A DNA stretch of 64,000 nt. Origin: Pyrenula massariospora. Its lineage: Eukaryota > Ascomycota > Eurotiomycetes > Pyrenulales > Pyrenulaceae. The DNA lies in the NCBI GenBank assembly GCA_021030905.1, contig JAGFMI010000009.1, forward strand, positions 248,001-312,000, written 5' to 3'. The translations under genes and the position numbers were made by a program. Below, piece by piece: positions 11,088 to 21,962 of this stretch. Positions within the stretch are counted from its first letter, which is position 1, and every line of letters starts with the position of its first letter. The notes beneath the pieces are model-generated. The model ran no database searches. It had not been told where the DNA came from and was given only the letters and a program-made list of their open reading frames with translations.

Positions 11088-13547
11088 ATGACCCATACAG
11101 AGTACATACCCGGTCCGGATGGGAAGAAGATAGCAATTACCGTGCCATTTTGTGAGAACTTTGTGACCCACAGTGAATCCCATTTCCATTTAAACCCTGC
11201 CGATGCACATCTGTATGCGACACCTCGAGATATTGAACCGCCTAGACCACCGGAACTACCAGAAGAATTGAGAACAAGTACCAAAAGTCATGTGGATCAA
11301 ATGTGTGAAAGATGCTCGTCCATGAACCTCAGAAATCCTCCTTCTCTCTGCAGTGAGATTGACTTGGGCGATATAGCAGATAGTCGGAGGGGGGCCGTAA
11401 AGAAAGATCAGTCAAATGGAAAAACTCAAATTGAAGGCTACGTCTGCGACCTTGGCCATTTTCCCGATGACTTCAATACTTCAACCTGTCCCCTTTGCTG
11501 GACGCTAGCTTCTATTCGTACTCGGCTGTTACAATCACCATTTGGAATCCCTCCTTGGCCGTATGAGCTTCACGTCGTTTCGGCGGCGCATGTCCATTTT
11601 GGGGAGGCTAGCATCTCCCAGATCTTAGGATTGCGACGAATAAGTGATACTCTCATATTTGCTGTCGACCCTAAACCACCTCACATTTTTTTTCCTGGCC
11701 GTACCGGATTCTGGTTGACTGAACATTCGGGAACCTCGGGTCATCTGTATCCTGTTGCTCCCGAAGAGGACAAAAACCAACGAAGATTTTCCGGACGCCA
11801 ATTGCAACCCGATCGTATTGACTATTCTGTCATCAGATCGTGGATCGTTTCGTGCCAAACTTATCACCTAGAAGCTTGCGCTTCCGATAGATCTAATTCC
11901 TCGAAGGATATCCCAGATTTTAGGGTAATAGACTGCTACACGAGGCTAGTGATAAACGCTAGCATAAAAGTGCCATACGTTGCTCTTAGCTACACCTGGG
12001 GCTCTGGATCTACCACTGAGAATATACAAACAAGTACTGATATTCCTATTGATGGTACAGCACTAGTCATTGAAGATGCGATAGTTGTGACCAAGGAGCT
12101 TGGGCTACGATACTTATGGGTTGACCAATACTGCATCATCCAAGAAGATCTACAAATAAAGATGAAGCAGATCCAAAACATGGATGCCGTATATAATCGA
12201 GCAGAAGCCACCATCATCGCAGCCGCGGGAGAGGATGGATCATTTGGGCTTCCAGGCGTCAGCAGCCGCCGTCGAATTATTCAGCCTTCAGTACAGATCG
12301 ATGACCGGCTATTCGTTTCATCAGGACCGCACCTCCAGGATTTGTTAAAGCTCTCGAAGTGGGCGAGCCGTGGTTGGACATACCAAGAAGGACTTCTCTC
12401 AAAGAGGCGAATCATATTCACAGAGTATCAGACGTATTTTGAGTGCGCATCAGCTCACTGTTGCGAGGCGATTGATGCTCCACCAGACGTGCTGTTCCAA
12501 GAGAGATTCGTCAACGGAGGTCATTCTATGGCCTCCCTTGACTTCCGGGTCTTTCCGCTCCGCAAACCCGTTGCAAAGGCTCACAAGATCCTGAAAAGAA
12601 TCCAAGAATATGCATCAAAGGAACTTACGCACAAGTCAGACACATTGAATGGTATTCTCGGGATATTTGCCGTTGTTGAGAAGCTGCTACCATCAACTCG
12701 CCATTTAGCAGGCATCCCGATCCTGGCTCAAACAGAAACAACACCCTCATCTTTCGCGTCACCAGACTCACCCTCTTCCAGACCAAAGCAAGTAAGGCGG
12801 AATCTTAATGAAGCACTCTTATTCGGGCTCCGATGGGCGATCCAGTCCGCAAAACGCAATCCCAGATTTCCAAGCTGGTCATGGATAGGCTGGGCTGGGC
12901 CATTGCAACTGAGATTCCCGTCGGCGGATGTGGAATGTGCAATACCCGGAAGCCGTCCACGAACCAAATTTTGGGTAGAAACACATGAAGGCCATCTCGT
13001 TGAATGGACGGAATTCTACGCCTCTGGAGATCATCAGTACGGGAAACTTCCTCCCGTCTCCAATTTTCTCCACGTCGAAGGTCCAGCTGTTCAGCTGCAA
13101 TTTAGATTTGGACAGTTGTCCGGATGGCTTGAAACGCATCCCCCTACGGAAATTGAATGTGGACCTCATGTTCCGCTCTACGTGAACGACCTGCAGATTT
13201 CGATCTGCCCTCTACACGTCACGAGATGGGTAGATGACCTTCAAGATTTCTTAGATCGTTTACTACAGGGAACTTGGGAAGCGCTCATCCTCAGCCATTG
13301 CGGATCGCCTTTGCCGCCAGAGACAGACGTGTTCGGCGAAGAGGTCTCGATAAGTTACGAAACCCTGAGCAAGGAAAACCAGACGGATTTCGAGTTGCTG
13401 GTATTGGAGCCTTTCCCGGCAGAAAGGGAAGGAGCACATACATACTATGAGCGGCTTGGAACTGTTAAGCTTATCTTCCCTGGGAGACTTGAATTGCCGT
13501 CGGTCGGATTATTGAAGGTTCAGCGAAAGCGATTTCGGATTGGATAG
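11088..13547 (+). CDS. HET-domain (heterokaryon incompatibility) protein
   Basis: Open frame of 819 residues from the ATG at 11088; an upstream GTG extends it by ten codons but is not a credible start. A HET domain begins at about residue 294 with the hallmark VPYVALSYTWG. The second block, LRYLWVDQYCIIQ, follows and the third block (YNRAEATIIAAAGEDGSFGLPG) after that. The downstream 'SKWASRGWTYQEGLLSKRR' region is the typical HET C-terminal motif. A roughly 290-residue N-terminal part with Cys pairs precedes the domain, and about 350 residues follow. HET proteins trigger cell death when genetically different hyphae fuse, and others act in related recognition responses; HET domains resemble TIR domains. 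The protein is larger than the usual 600-700 residues. It appears intact, with no frame break seen. Confidence 0.9.
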   Translation: MTHTEYIPGPDGKKIAITVPFCENFVTHSESHFHLNPADAHLYATPRDIEPPRPPELPEELRTSTKSHVDQMCERCSSMNLRNPPSLCSEIDLGDIADSRRGAVKKDQSNGKTQIEGYVCDLGHFPDDFNTSTCPLCWTLASIRTRLLQSPFGIPPWPYELHVVSAAHVHFGEASISQILGLRRISDTLIFAVDPKPPHIFFPGRTGFWLTEHSGTSGHLYPVAPEEDKNQRRFSGRQLQPDRIDYSVIRSWIVSCQTYHLEACASDRSNSSKDIPDFRVIDCYTRLVINASIKVPYVALSYTWGSGSTTENIQTSTDIPIDGTALVIEDAIVVTKELGLRYLWVDQYCIIQEDLQIKMKQIQNMDAVYNRAEATIIAAAGEDGSFGLPGVSSRRRIIQPSVQIDDRLFVSSGPHLQDLLKLSKWASRGWTYQEGLLSKRRIIFTEYQTYFECASAHCCEAIDAPPDVLFQERFVNGGHSMASLDFRVFPLRKPVAKAHKILKRIQEYASKELTHKSDTLNGILGIFAVVEKLLPSTRHLAGIPILAQTETTPSSFASPDSPSSRPKQVRRNLNEALLFGLRWAIQSAKRNPRFPSWSWIGWAGPLQLRFPSADVECAIPGSRPRTKFWVETHEGHLVEWTEFYASGDHQYGKLPPVSNFLHVEGPAVQLQFRFGQLSGWLETHPPTEIECGPHVPLYVNDLQISICPLHVTRWVDDLQDFLDRLLQGTWEALILSHCGSPLPPETDVFGEEVSISYETLSKENQTDFELLVLEPFPAEREGAHTYYERLGTVKLIFPGRLELPSVGLLKVQRKRFRIG

Positions 13548-14168
13548 TCCAATAAAATAGATATGCCCAATTTCTGTTCTTCTCGTAGCCTATATATTAA
13601 TCCAATTTGCTTTGTACCTATTTTTTACGCCTGAACAGAAGATAATGATAACGACGGCCACCAGCGTATCTTGAAGGCAATCTCTAACGGACCGGTTGGT
13701 TGTGCAATTACTGTGGAGATTGTCCAGAGAATCTGAGCATGTCGCACGCATGCCTGATGTTTACGGCAATGGTACGACTGTCCGAATCTAGCCGAGACAG
13801 CTCTATATAGACCATGGACGTGTTTAGAGAGTCCCAGCGTCGGCTATAAGCGATCGGGGATTTTCATCGTCTATCAAATGCTCAAACCGTTTCAGGGGAA
13901 AAAAATTGCGACAAGGGTTAAGTGTTCACAATGCTTAAAAACGCTTCACTTCTTATTCTAAGACCAGAAAATGGATTAAATTTAAAGCGAGATGAGGTGC
14001 AAAAACTAGTACTCACTAAGAGCTCTCCTACCTGGGGACCTATCTCGCTTCGGCGATTAGTAGAGAGTGTATACCTGAAATCTCATGCTACTTGTCGTTT
14101 GAGTCAATTACTGTTCCAAAGACTATCATCTCATGATATTCTTCTCAGTATGCGATGAAAGATGTTCA
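13548..14168. other. Intergenic between convergent genes
   Basis: 3' flanks of the HET gene and of the minus-strand F-box-like gene. No coding or repeat signal recognised. Confidence 0.5.
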
Positions 14169-14818
14169 TCAATCACTGTCTCCACCCATCCCGGCAGACG
14201 GCAGACTCTCTGCAGTCCTTCTCCACTTCTCACTCATTCTTCCGGTGTTTCGATAATTCGCCATTTGTTTCTCATGTATCTCGACAAGTGTGTCCCACGC
14301 CTGACCATCGTAAACCTCCAAGATATTAATTCCTGGCCTCGGCGCTGCCCTCCTCACCAACCTTCTTGCTTGTTCATCAAGACTGCCAACGAAGCATTCC
14401 CACGTCTCGTTAGGAACCTGGAATTCACGCTTGTAGAAAAGTGGTATCGTCTCAGCTCGGATCTTGGTGTTGATCTGCAGTAGTGAGCGCTGCTGAACTG
14501 CGGTATTGTAGTCTTGGATCTTGAAAAGAGTGAGAGCTTTCTTTCGATGCTCATAAGAAGCAACGTGTTGGCGCATTTTTTCACAATTTTGGAGAGTCGA
14601 CAGGAGAAAATATACATTTTGATTAAGTCGATCCACGTTTGACAATCAACAATCTCTTTGTTCAAAACGGCATATTCATTCGATGATACTGGCTCGATGG
14701 CGCCTGGATGTACATTGATCTTTTCGTCTCGCGGTGGAAGAAGATAGCCATAGATCTTGAGGCGGATCTCCGATGGCAACGTCAGGAGTGATAGCCTGGG
14801 GATAGAAGTCGAAGACAT
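14169..14818 (-). pseudogene. F-box-like protein gene with a frame break
   Basis: The N-terminal frame starts at the ATG at 14818 (MSSTSIPRLSLLTLPSEIRL) with the F-box-like LPSEIRLKIYGYLLP core, and is open to 14354. The C-terminal frame, in another register, is open from about 14645 to the stop at 14169. It matches the neighbouring gene at 15337 over the segment ending FYKREFQVPNETWE...SLDEQARRLVRR. By comparison with that relative, the switch of register falls near 14620-14650. I could not find a GT-AG intron with the right phases there, so a small insertion or deletion in the gene is more likely than splicing. A weak intron or a sequencing error remain possible. The product, if any, would be about 200 residues. 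Confidence 0.55.
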
Positions 14819-15336
14819 CGTCGCTTGGTATGGTGCAAATGGCTGAGCCCACCTTGTAGAGCGAACCGTCCCAGCAAGGTGAGGATCTGCTATATCTTCT
14901 ATTTTCTCGATTCAGGATCTCGGACGAGGAGTAGATCGAGAATAAGCCAAAATTTTGTGGCCAAGTCAAGCACAGGTTCGAGGGGATCAAAATCTTTGTC
15001 TGCTTTATATCAACTCAGTTTGGTGATTCACTTTGTTCAACGACGAGCTAGTTTCAATAGTGATGCTGCCGGTCCTAGAGCATTAGTCTAGTGATAGGCT
15101 CTTTCATTACGGTCGTCAAACAGCTCATAATAGTCTTTTTTCTCACCGATGTCACTGCTAGCGTACTTACTGCATCGATTCAGGGAGCAGCTATATAAAG
15201 CGGGTCGAAGAAGTCCCAAACTTCAGCAGTACCAAGGTAACTAAACAATATTCTTCCGAAGGGACAAATCTCTATCACACGAAAGAACGTCAATCAAGCC
15301 CAAATTTTCGATTTAAAGCTCATTCAGCCCTGGAAA
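14819..15336. promoter_or_regulatory. Shared divergent promoter region of two related F-box-like genes
   Basis: About 520 bases separate the starts of the head-to-head pair. A TATATAAA box at 15192-15199 lies about 140 bases upstream of the plus-strand ATG, followed by a CT/AC-rich leader typical of fungal 5' UTRs. No equivalent box was noted for the minus-strand copy. Confidence 0.45.
15192..15199 (+). promoter_or_regulatory. TATA box
   Basis: TATATAAA, 138 bases before the ATG of the F-box-like gene at 15337. Position and match fit a fungal core promoter. Confidence 0.45.
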
Positions 15337-16020
15337 ATGGTAAACCTACAAGCCCAGTTGGGGTTCTTCTCCTTGCCGCCAGAAATCCGCATCTATATCT
15401 ACGAGCTCATCTTCTTCCCCAAAGGTCAATGTGTTACTGTCCACCAACGCAGGCGCCTATTCTTTGAAGAGGATGTTAACAATAGGCGTAGTCACCAGCT
15501 CCAAACAGAGATCCAACTTCTCCAAGACTACCTCAACCACCGGCCTCTTCCTTCCTGCCCCATTGAGTTCCCGCTGCTACGTCTCCCAATCAGCCCAAAA
15601 GACCCCAGATACCCGCGCCGGCTAAGGGCAGACGAAGTCACATGGGCTAGGCAACAGATTGTCTTTCTGAAAAGGGAAGTGAAAGCACTCGGATTGAAGA
15701 GGATTCCACGCGCATACCAGACGGCGAGAAACAATAATCGAGCCATCCTGCAGTTGAGTCGTGCTTTGCGCCATGACGCGATGGAGACCTTTTATAAGCG
15801 AAATATGAAGATCCATGACGCTCGTTGGGAGCGTTATCTTTCAAGTTTGGATCCAGTGGCGAGAGGTATGGTGCACCGAGTGGAAGAACCAGAATGGGAC
15901 AAGAATTCGCTCATTGGTTGGACCTTGGCAGTGATGTTGGGTGATCTCATAGACCATCTTTCTGCGGCATGGCCAGTGGTGAAACTCGATTGGGATGGAG
16001 TGACGGCCGAGGAGGACTAG
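15337..16020 (+). CDS. F-box-like orphan protein (intact paralogue)
   Basis: Intronless 227-residue frame starting MVNLQAQLGFFSLPPEIRI. The FSLPPEIRIYIYELIFFP segment is an F-box-like start. The middle is rich in basic and amphipathic helices. The segment RALRHDAMETFYKRNMKIHD followed by RWERYLSSLDPVARGMVHRV aligns with the C-terminal frame of the divergent gene at 14169-14818. The two are therefore paralogues that arose by an inverted duplication, or by duplication followed by inversion. This copy is complete. Such small F-box-like proteins form large lineage-specific families in Pezizomycotina; a role as ubiquitin-ligase adaptor is inferred and untested. Confidence 0.75.
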   Translation: MVNLQAQLGFFSLPPEIRIYIYELIFFPKGQCVTVHQRRRLFFEEDVNNRRSHQLQTEIQLLQDYLNHRPLPSCPIEFPLLRLPISPKDPRYPRRLRADEVTWARQQIVFLKREVKALGLKRIPRAYQTARNNNRAILQLSRALRHDAMETFYKRNMKIHDARWERYLSSLDPVARGMVHRVEEPEWDKNSLIGWTLAVMLGDLIDHLSAAWPVVKLDWDGVTAEED

Positions 16021-16212
16021 TGAACTTGACATCCATAGGTGACTCAAGAACATATAAGCTCAACAAAAGTTGAACGGAGTGTCCATATATCATTACAAGA
16101 AAGAAGCTTTTAGCTGTGGCTATGTACTTATCCTACCAGTGGCTGTTGTTCCTGTCTACCAGAAGAGGACTCGAGATGACTACTTCGAGCTCTGTTACAA
16201 AGCTAGAGTCCC

Positions 16213-17520
16213 TCAGGCCTTCTTGAGTTTCTTGACATCGTATCCCTTAATGCCAACTGCTGCAAGCATCTCTGCGGCAGTTTGGATATCCTTTCCGGTT
16301 TTGGTATCCTTGCCGCATTTCCGAGGAGGCGAACTCAGCTGCTTCTCCCAGTCTGCTTCTCCGAGCGACAATATTTCGCGTGGGTCAGGAGGGCCATCTC
16401 GCACATAGATTGATGAGTTGCCGTCTTCCGATCGTTTATTGTTCCCTGCGGCGCCCCAATCGTTATTTGGCTGACCTTGCTGAGGTACCCATCGCTGAGC
16501 TACAAAATTGCGATGATTGACCGGTTGCTGCCCATTGCCGGCTGGGATGTTTTGGTTGGGTACATAACCTGGTATGTATTGGAAAACTTGATCCCAGCTT
16601 GTGCAGCCTGGTGGTAGCGGCCAATTCCTAATTGCATGGAGGTGTTCAACGATCCTATTGCCAATTCCGACAACCATACGGAATAGAAAAATCTGCCAGG
16701 GTTCAAGGACTTCTTGAATATCTGCCCATTCAATGACTGCAGTGTCAATCTGTCTCGAGTTAGCGGGCTCTCAATGCATCGAAAAAATAGTAGTGATCGA
16801 AAGCATGAGAAGCGAGGAGGTAGGGAATTCAGGGATCCTTACCTGGGCGGCGGCAGTACCACAAGCACTAGCAACAGCATTTATCAAAGCCATAGACCAC
16901 GGCGTTCCTATTGCAATGTTGCCCACGAAGTTGACGGTGAGATTTTCCACAAAGGCTTCACCCATCCTCCAGAATACCGACCTTTCGTGTACTATTTGGA
17001 CCGGATGATCCTCAAGGTTTAATCGACGATTCACGTCCCGCTCAAAGACTCGTGGCTGTAGATCCCGCTTTTGCGAAGGTTGACAAAAACCGATCCGATC
17101 AAATACAGGTTCTAGCAAATCTCTATCTTCTTTTAAATCTTTGACAAGCATTTTTGTCTCCGTCGCCGGATCTTTTTGGGCCGCCACCCAATAATCTTTG
17201 ACTGACACGTCCTTTTTCGAGATCCCAAAGATTCCGCTGCGAGAAACTTGCTTGAAAATATCGCTGCCGCAGATATGTTCTGTATCAAATTCGTGCTGAA
17301 ATGTTCTGTAACCCATCTCGAAGAAAATTTTGAGAGAGTGCATGGCATCGGACTTGAAGTCTCCTCGATTGACTAGAGTTGCGCCGCTATCATCACCATG
17401 AGCACTCTGGCTACGCGGAAATTGGTCATTCTTGTGGTCTGGACGCTCTCCCGAATCTGGAACCGGTCCGGCTATTGCCGTAAGTGTGAACACAAGAAAA
17501 ATGAACACAGTACAAAACAT
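16213..17520 (-). CDS. Secreted protein of unknown function, 2 exons
   Basis: Exons 17520-16843 and 16749-16213 join in phase 0 (GTAAGG donor, GCTAAC branch point, ACAG acceptor) to 404 residues. Residues 1-17 (MFCTVFIFLVFTLTAIA) are a signal peptide, followed by a charged Asp/Arg/His-rich pro-like segment. The middle has a Trp/Tyr/Phe-rich 'FFEMGYRTFQHEFD' block and dibasic sites (KR, RR) that could be Kex2 cleavage points. A hydrophobic stretch around residues 195-225 (FVGNIAIGTPWSMALINAVASACG) may be a buried helix or a membrane segment. Five scattered cysteines remain in the mature part. The C-terminal part is Pro/Gln/Asn-rich and ends in KKLKKA. No family recognised. It is one of three secreted products in the 16-21 kb stretch. 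Confidence 0.75.
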
Positions 17521-18833
17521 TTCAGCCTACTCTAAATCCTGAATATATTTGACGGGAGTCTAAGAGTCAAGACAAATGTACATGGGATCGTCCAAGACGC
17601 CAGATAATATTGAAGGAATTACCAGATTTAGACTGCAAACCACGAGGATCAAGATACATAAATGACGGACGTGATGCTGAGGCACGTGGCTGGCGATTAA
17701 GGCCTATGTTGGCTTGAATGCAACTTGCCATAATCCCATCATATTCTTGACCTCTGAAAGAATCGCATTCGGTCTATAAGGCGGCATGTTCTAGATTTTG
17801 GCATGAAAGCTCCAACAGTAGAGCGAAGAGCAACGACGGAAAGGCATCCCGGACATAATCGGCTAGCCTCGGACACGAAACATACCATATACCACGTTGA
17901 ACTGTTAACATTCTGTGCCAGGACGAGACTATTGGATCATGGATCGAGACACCCAACCCTCGCGCCCATTCATGGGTGCCAACCGAGACAAAGCATACGT
18001 AAAAGGGAACTAGAGCAACATGTTTAACAGACCTACTGCGGCGGACCGGAAGCAACATTTAGGTTTCCACGTGGTTAAAAGTCTAAGTTGCGAGATTGAC
18101 CTGTCAGCGTTGCAGTAACAGTCATCAGATAATTCGAATCCAACAGAGTTGGGCATCTTAGCCTCTCGAGCGTTGGCACACGAGCTTTCCTAGCCTTGCC
18201 AAGTCCGAGTTCTTGGCCCCTTCGGCCACTGGAGCCCCAGTCTGGCATCCCGGTCGGGCGTGGGGACCGTCAACTTTCCCAACGCTGATATTGCTGCCCT
18301 ATGTCAGTTGACGGTAGCCCCGCTCCGCCATGTGCTTCCGGCTTTTTTTCTATTGCCATGTGGGAGCTAGTACGTCCTCGGTAGGGACTCTCAGCCCTGT
18401 TTCGGTAAAGCCCGCATCGTAACATTGTTAGAGGGGCCTTCAGACCAGCGGTGACAAGCGGTATTTTTATGGTCCTGTTGTTCAGAGTCAGGGGAGTCTC
18501 CAAGGATTAGTACATGAAGACCTGGAAATCTGTGGAAGCTGAAATCCAGACTAATTGTACTTCCGTAGGCAAACTTTATAGAAAATGTGGTTCGATTGCC
18601 GCAGTTATATGACTGATATGTATAGCCCCTCAATATATTTCCGTATTGGATGAATATGAGTAAGAATTGGTAGTATAATTTTCAAATGGTTTGTACTTGA
18701 GGGTTGTTGTGCTCTCGTTTTGGAATAGGAGCCAAAATTGCGAAGACAAAAACCAAAAAATCAGGCTTAAACAGAGGCAATGCATGGGGCCCTGTTCCTA
18801 ATACTATCTGCTGCCTGCTGCCCTTCATCCGCA
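17521..18833. other. Intergenic
   Basis: Between two minus-strand secreted-protein genes. It contains the promoter of the 404-residue protein and the 3' flank of the 166-residue one. Frames at 17774-18058 and 18270-18633 lack any recognisable content. Confidence 0.5.
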
Positions 18834-19334
18834 CTACTTTGCAGGAATCTGGCCATTAATACCAATGGGGTCGTAGTACAACAATATAAGACCATTGTTG
18901 GCATAGTCCGTACCCCATCCGGGTAAAGTCTGGTGATTAAATGCTCCTTGCATACCGTCACAGTTAGTAATGAGATTGCTCAGATCGCCCCCAGCGTTGC
19001 CGCCATTGCCAACGCGGTCACTGCACGAAGTTCCCGACATTTCACTGGAGTAGGCTCGCACAGCCCAACCTTTTTCTGAGTAGAAAAATCCATTCATTCG
19101 GTCGAGAGGAGTTACATCCCAGGCATTATCTTTGTTATTGGTGCCTGCACCGTAATCTTGCTGAGTGCGACAGGTCTCCTGGACACTGCCCCAGAACTTG
19201 TCGGGGAGTTTAGGAATACTACTACCGAAGGGTTGGCCAATACAGTGCATTGGATCAGCTTTGGCGAGAGAGATGATGAAGAGTAGGAGGAGAGAGAGAG
19301 TGCAGAGATTGGGGATTAGATTTTGAGCTGTCAT
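18834..19334 (-). CDS. Small secreted protein (effector-like)
   Basis: Single frame of 166 residues. The first 26 or so (ending LLLLFIISLAKA) are a strong signal peptide. The mature chain of about 140 residues has four cysteines (in DPMHCIG, ETCRTQQ, TSCSDR, NCDGM), enough for two disulfides. It is rich in Gly, Asn, Asp and aromatic residues and carries no membrane segment or anchor signal. Size, leader and cysteines fit the usual definition of a fungal effector candidate, though many such proteins act in self-defence or on the hyphal surface. No family recognised. Confidence 0.75.
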   Translation of the reverse strand: MTAQNLIPNLCTLSLLLLFIISLAKADPMHCIGQPFGSSIPKLPDKFWGSVQETCRTQQDYGAGTNNKDNAWDVTPLDRMNGFFYSEKGWAVRAYSSEMSGTSCSDRVGNGGNAGGDLSNLITNCDGMQGAFNHQTLPGWGTDYANNGLILLYYDPIGINGQIPAK

Positions 19335-20057
19335 CGTGTGTTACAAACCAAAGAACAATATATTGTAGCACTGTTGTAATACGAGCCCGGCTAATACAAT
19401 TAACGAGGTCAGATCACAGTGATTTAAGTAAGGAGAGGTGGAGGACGTTGAGGTGTGTCTATGAATGCATAAGGACAAAGGATTTGTAGGAGGGGACGGA
19501 CAGCAGAAGATGTTTTCAGGCTTTAAATGCATTTATCTCGGACAGCGTCCTCGGTAATGGATGCGGCATTGCGATTTGATACCAAAATCGTAGAGGGGCT
19601 GTTGTCGATAATCTAATCTACCGCGTCAAGAAAAGTTGGTGATGGTCATCACGAAGCGTGGCTGGACTTCCTGTCGGGGCTACCCGGAGATCTCGGATCC
19701 GGGTCGGATTATGAGACACGGCCGGGTTACTGACTCCGGAATGCCGAAACCAATGCAAGTTCTTCTCAGCCTTGTTGATTCAGCTCTGCCTTCTTGTACT
19801 ACAACCTTCCTTCTCCGCATCGGCGCAGTAGATACATTAGATCGATGAAATAGTCTCAAGCTCAAGGCGCGACTGTGGTAAGGCGTGGAGATATATAAGG
19901 TGATCGAACCTGCCTCCCTGATAACAAACTCGTTGCATTCCCTAGGATACTTCACCTGCAACGGAACTCCGCCATCTCACATTAACGCCCTTCCTAGTCT
20001 CGTGTCTTGTTTCTTATCAGATTTGTTCTACAACCTTCTTTTTTTTTTAAAGAGTTC
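19335..20057. promoter_or_regulatory. Divergent promoter region of two secreted-protein genes
   Basis: The 166-residue gene leaves to the left and the 239-residue gene to the right, so this 720-base stretch drives both. A TATATAAG box lies at 19892-19899, about 165 bases before the plus-strand ATG. A ten-base T run directly precedes the coding region. Confidence 0.4.
19892..19899 (+). promoter_or_regulatory. TATA box
   Basis: TATATAAG about 165 bases upstream of the ATG at 20058, in a CT-rich leader. Fits a core promoter of the secreted-protein gene. Confidence 0.4.
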
Positions 20058-20777
20058 ATGAGGTGGTACGGTATTTTTATATTAGGTGCAGCAGGCCTCA
20101 CCGCTGCCACTGATGTGCCTCTCATAACAAGAGATCTCGTTGCAGCAGACCCGAAATTTTACTGGGACCTCATGCCATTGAACTCAGATAAGCTTTATGT
20201 CTGGCCTCCCGGCTCCAAGAACCAGAAGAGCCTCCGGTCTCCAAAACAAGACGACTACGGTGCCCTGGCATTCACATCAATGGAAGTTTTCCAGACGCTC
20301 TTCCGCCAAGGTCTCGAACCCATGAAGCCCACAAGCTGTAGCATGAATACAAAAGACCTCGCCTGGACCCAAGGAAACTACATTTTCTACGGTTCAGTTA
20401 ATGTTCTCTCCGGTTACAGCCAAAACATGCAGATCTCCACGCTCAATCGCGACGCAAAAATCTCGGGCAAGACTGAGCTCAGCATTGTCGACGCCATCCA
20501 GTATCAAATTGCAATGAACCACTGGGATGCTGGCTTCGCAATCCTCAAATATTGGGGAGACGACAAGACAAAATACGGTTACCTGAGCTTCAAGATCGCG
20601 GACATTGACGGGGATGACCCAAACATAGCAAAGGTATCTCTACCGTCGATCCCGCCGCTGGAAGCTCTTCCGCCCACTATGAGTAATACCGAGTGGATTT
20701 TGATGAACCTGACTGCTCGGATTGATGGGCCATGCGCAGTTACAGCCCACTCGAACAACAAGCCGCCTGGTGGCTAA
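20058..20777 (+). CDS. Secreted protein of unknown function
   Basis: The open frame extends upstream, but the ATG at 20058 gives a clean signal peptide (MRWYGIFILGAAGLTAATDV) and 239 residues in all. The mature protein has two cysteines (SCSMN and PCAVT), so at most one disulfide. It has a compact, mixed beta-like composition with many Tyr, Trp, Asn and Lys and no membrane segment. An LTRDL-like stretch after the leader may be a short pro-sequence. I do not recognise the family. It sits head to head with the 166-residue secreted protein, so co-expression from the shared promoter is plausible. Confidence 0.7.
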   Translation: MRWYGIFILGAAGLTAATDVPLITRDLVAADPKFYWDLMPLNSDKLYVWPPGSKNQKSLRSPKQDDYGALAFTSMEVFQTLFRQGLEPMKPTSCSMNTKDLAWTQGNYIFYGSVNVLSGYSQNMQISTLNRDAKISGKTELSIVDAIQYQIAMNHWDAGFAILKYWGDDKTKYGYLSFKIADIDGDDPNIAKVSLPSIPPLEALPPTMSNTEWILMNLTARIDGPCAVTAHSNNKPPGG

Positions 20778-21962
20778 GTGTTTACAACGTGGAACATATC
20801 AGTAGCTATGTTGGCTCAGATGTTCGTATGACGGCGTACTAATCTTCTAGCTTTAAGCTGTAGTCCTCCAGTAACCCAGCTGGTAGCTAGCGACTGGTTT
20901 GCTAGTAATTTCCGGACCGCGGTAGATCCATTGTAGTACTAATTACACTATCAAATTCAATTCAAAATGCTGTCCCTTAATATGCTCAGAAAGCTTGTTC
21001 AATACTGTGTCAAGACGTTTCATCGGTCGCCCAGGTAGGATCATGTCCCCGTAATAATCCGTCCGAGCGCCTATTTACTCTATCGAAGACTTTTCCCTCG
21101 CCAAAGCCAGTTTTTACGCAGTATCAAAACCCTCCCGTAAAGCAGAGCAGCTCTAGACTATACCTCATTGGGCCGACCGACATTCACTTCGATGGTAACA
21201 TTTAAAGAATTTCCGTCTTGGCATTTCACTGTCTCATTTAGTAAGCAACCTCTTAGCTATAGATATCATTGGCACGGCAACTTTAGAAGGGGGATGGTGG
21301 AAATCCGAAGAGATGAAAAGCAAGCAGAAGCTACACGTTTTAGTGTGTTAGCGTTGGGGTCCCAGTGATCTACACGCTACCGCCGTATCTTAGAACGCCC
21401 CAAGGGTGACCAAGTGAACGTCATGGTTGAAAACCCGAGATCACCATATCGAGCCGATGTCAAGCTTCCCAAGAAGTTTCGTCCAAAAGTCATAGCTCAC
21501 GACGCAGTACGAGGCTTCTCCTCGTCCGTTGAGCAGCTGCAAGTAAATAGTAAGTAACTGGAGAAGATACGAGCTACTTCTAAGCGTCATACATGACTGA
21601 GAGCATGTCAGTGCATGACTATTGCCAAATAACAATGAGCAAACAAGATTGGCAGATGTCCAGCTAAAGATCGCCAGTTAAAGTTTCAAGGTTCATATAC
21701 GCTAAGATGATTTCTTAGAGGCTTAAATGAGCATCTTTCAAATAAAGCTCTCGCAGAAATGTAGGAATGAGAGCTAGTGCTACGGGGACCGTGTACATTG
21801 TTTCCAGACTACATGTCAAACTAAGAATAGATGTCCTAGACTTCGAGAAAATCATGATCTATGCTGCATGGCAACATCAAATCGAATATTGGAACATGAC
21901 TGTGGACGGCGTCGGCGTTGTACATAGCGTCGTAGGCTCACTGAGAAGCGGGGATGCGGTCT
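20778..21962. other. Intergenic between convergent genes
   Basis: Nearly 1.2 kb of 3' flanks. Only short frames (60-73 codons) without content. No repeat or RNA gene recognised. Confidence 0.5.
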
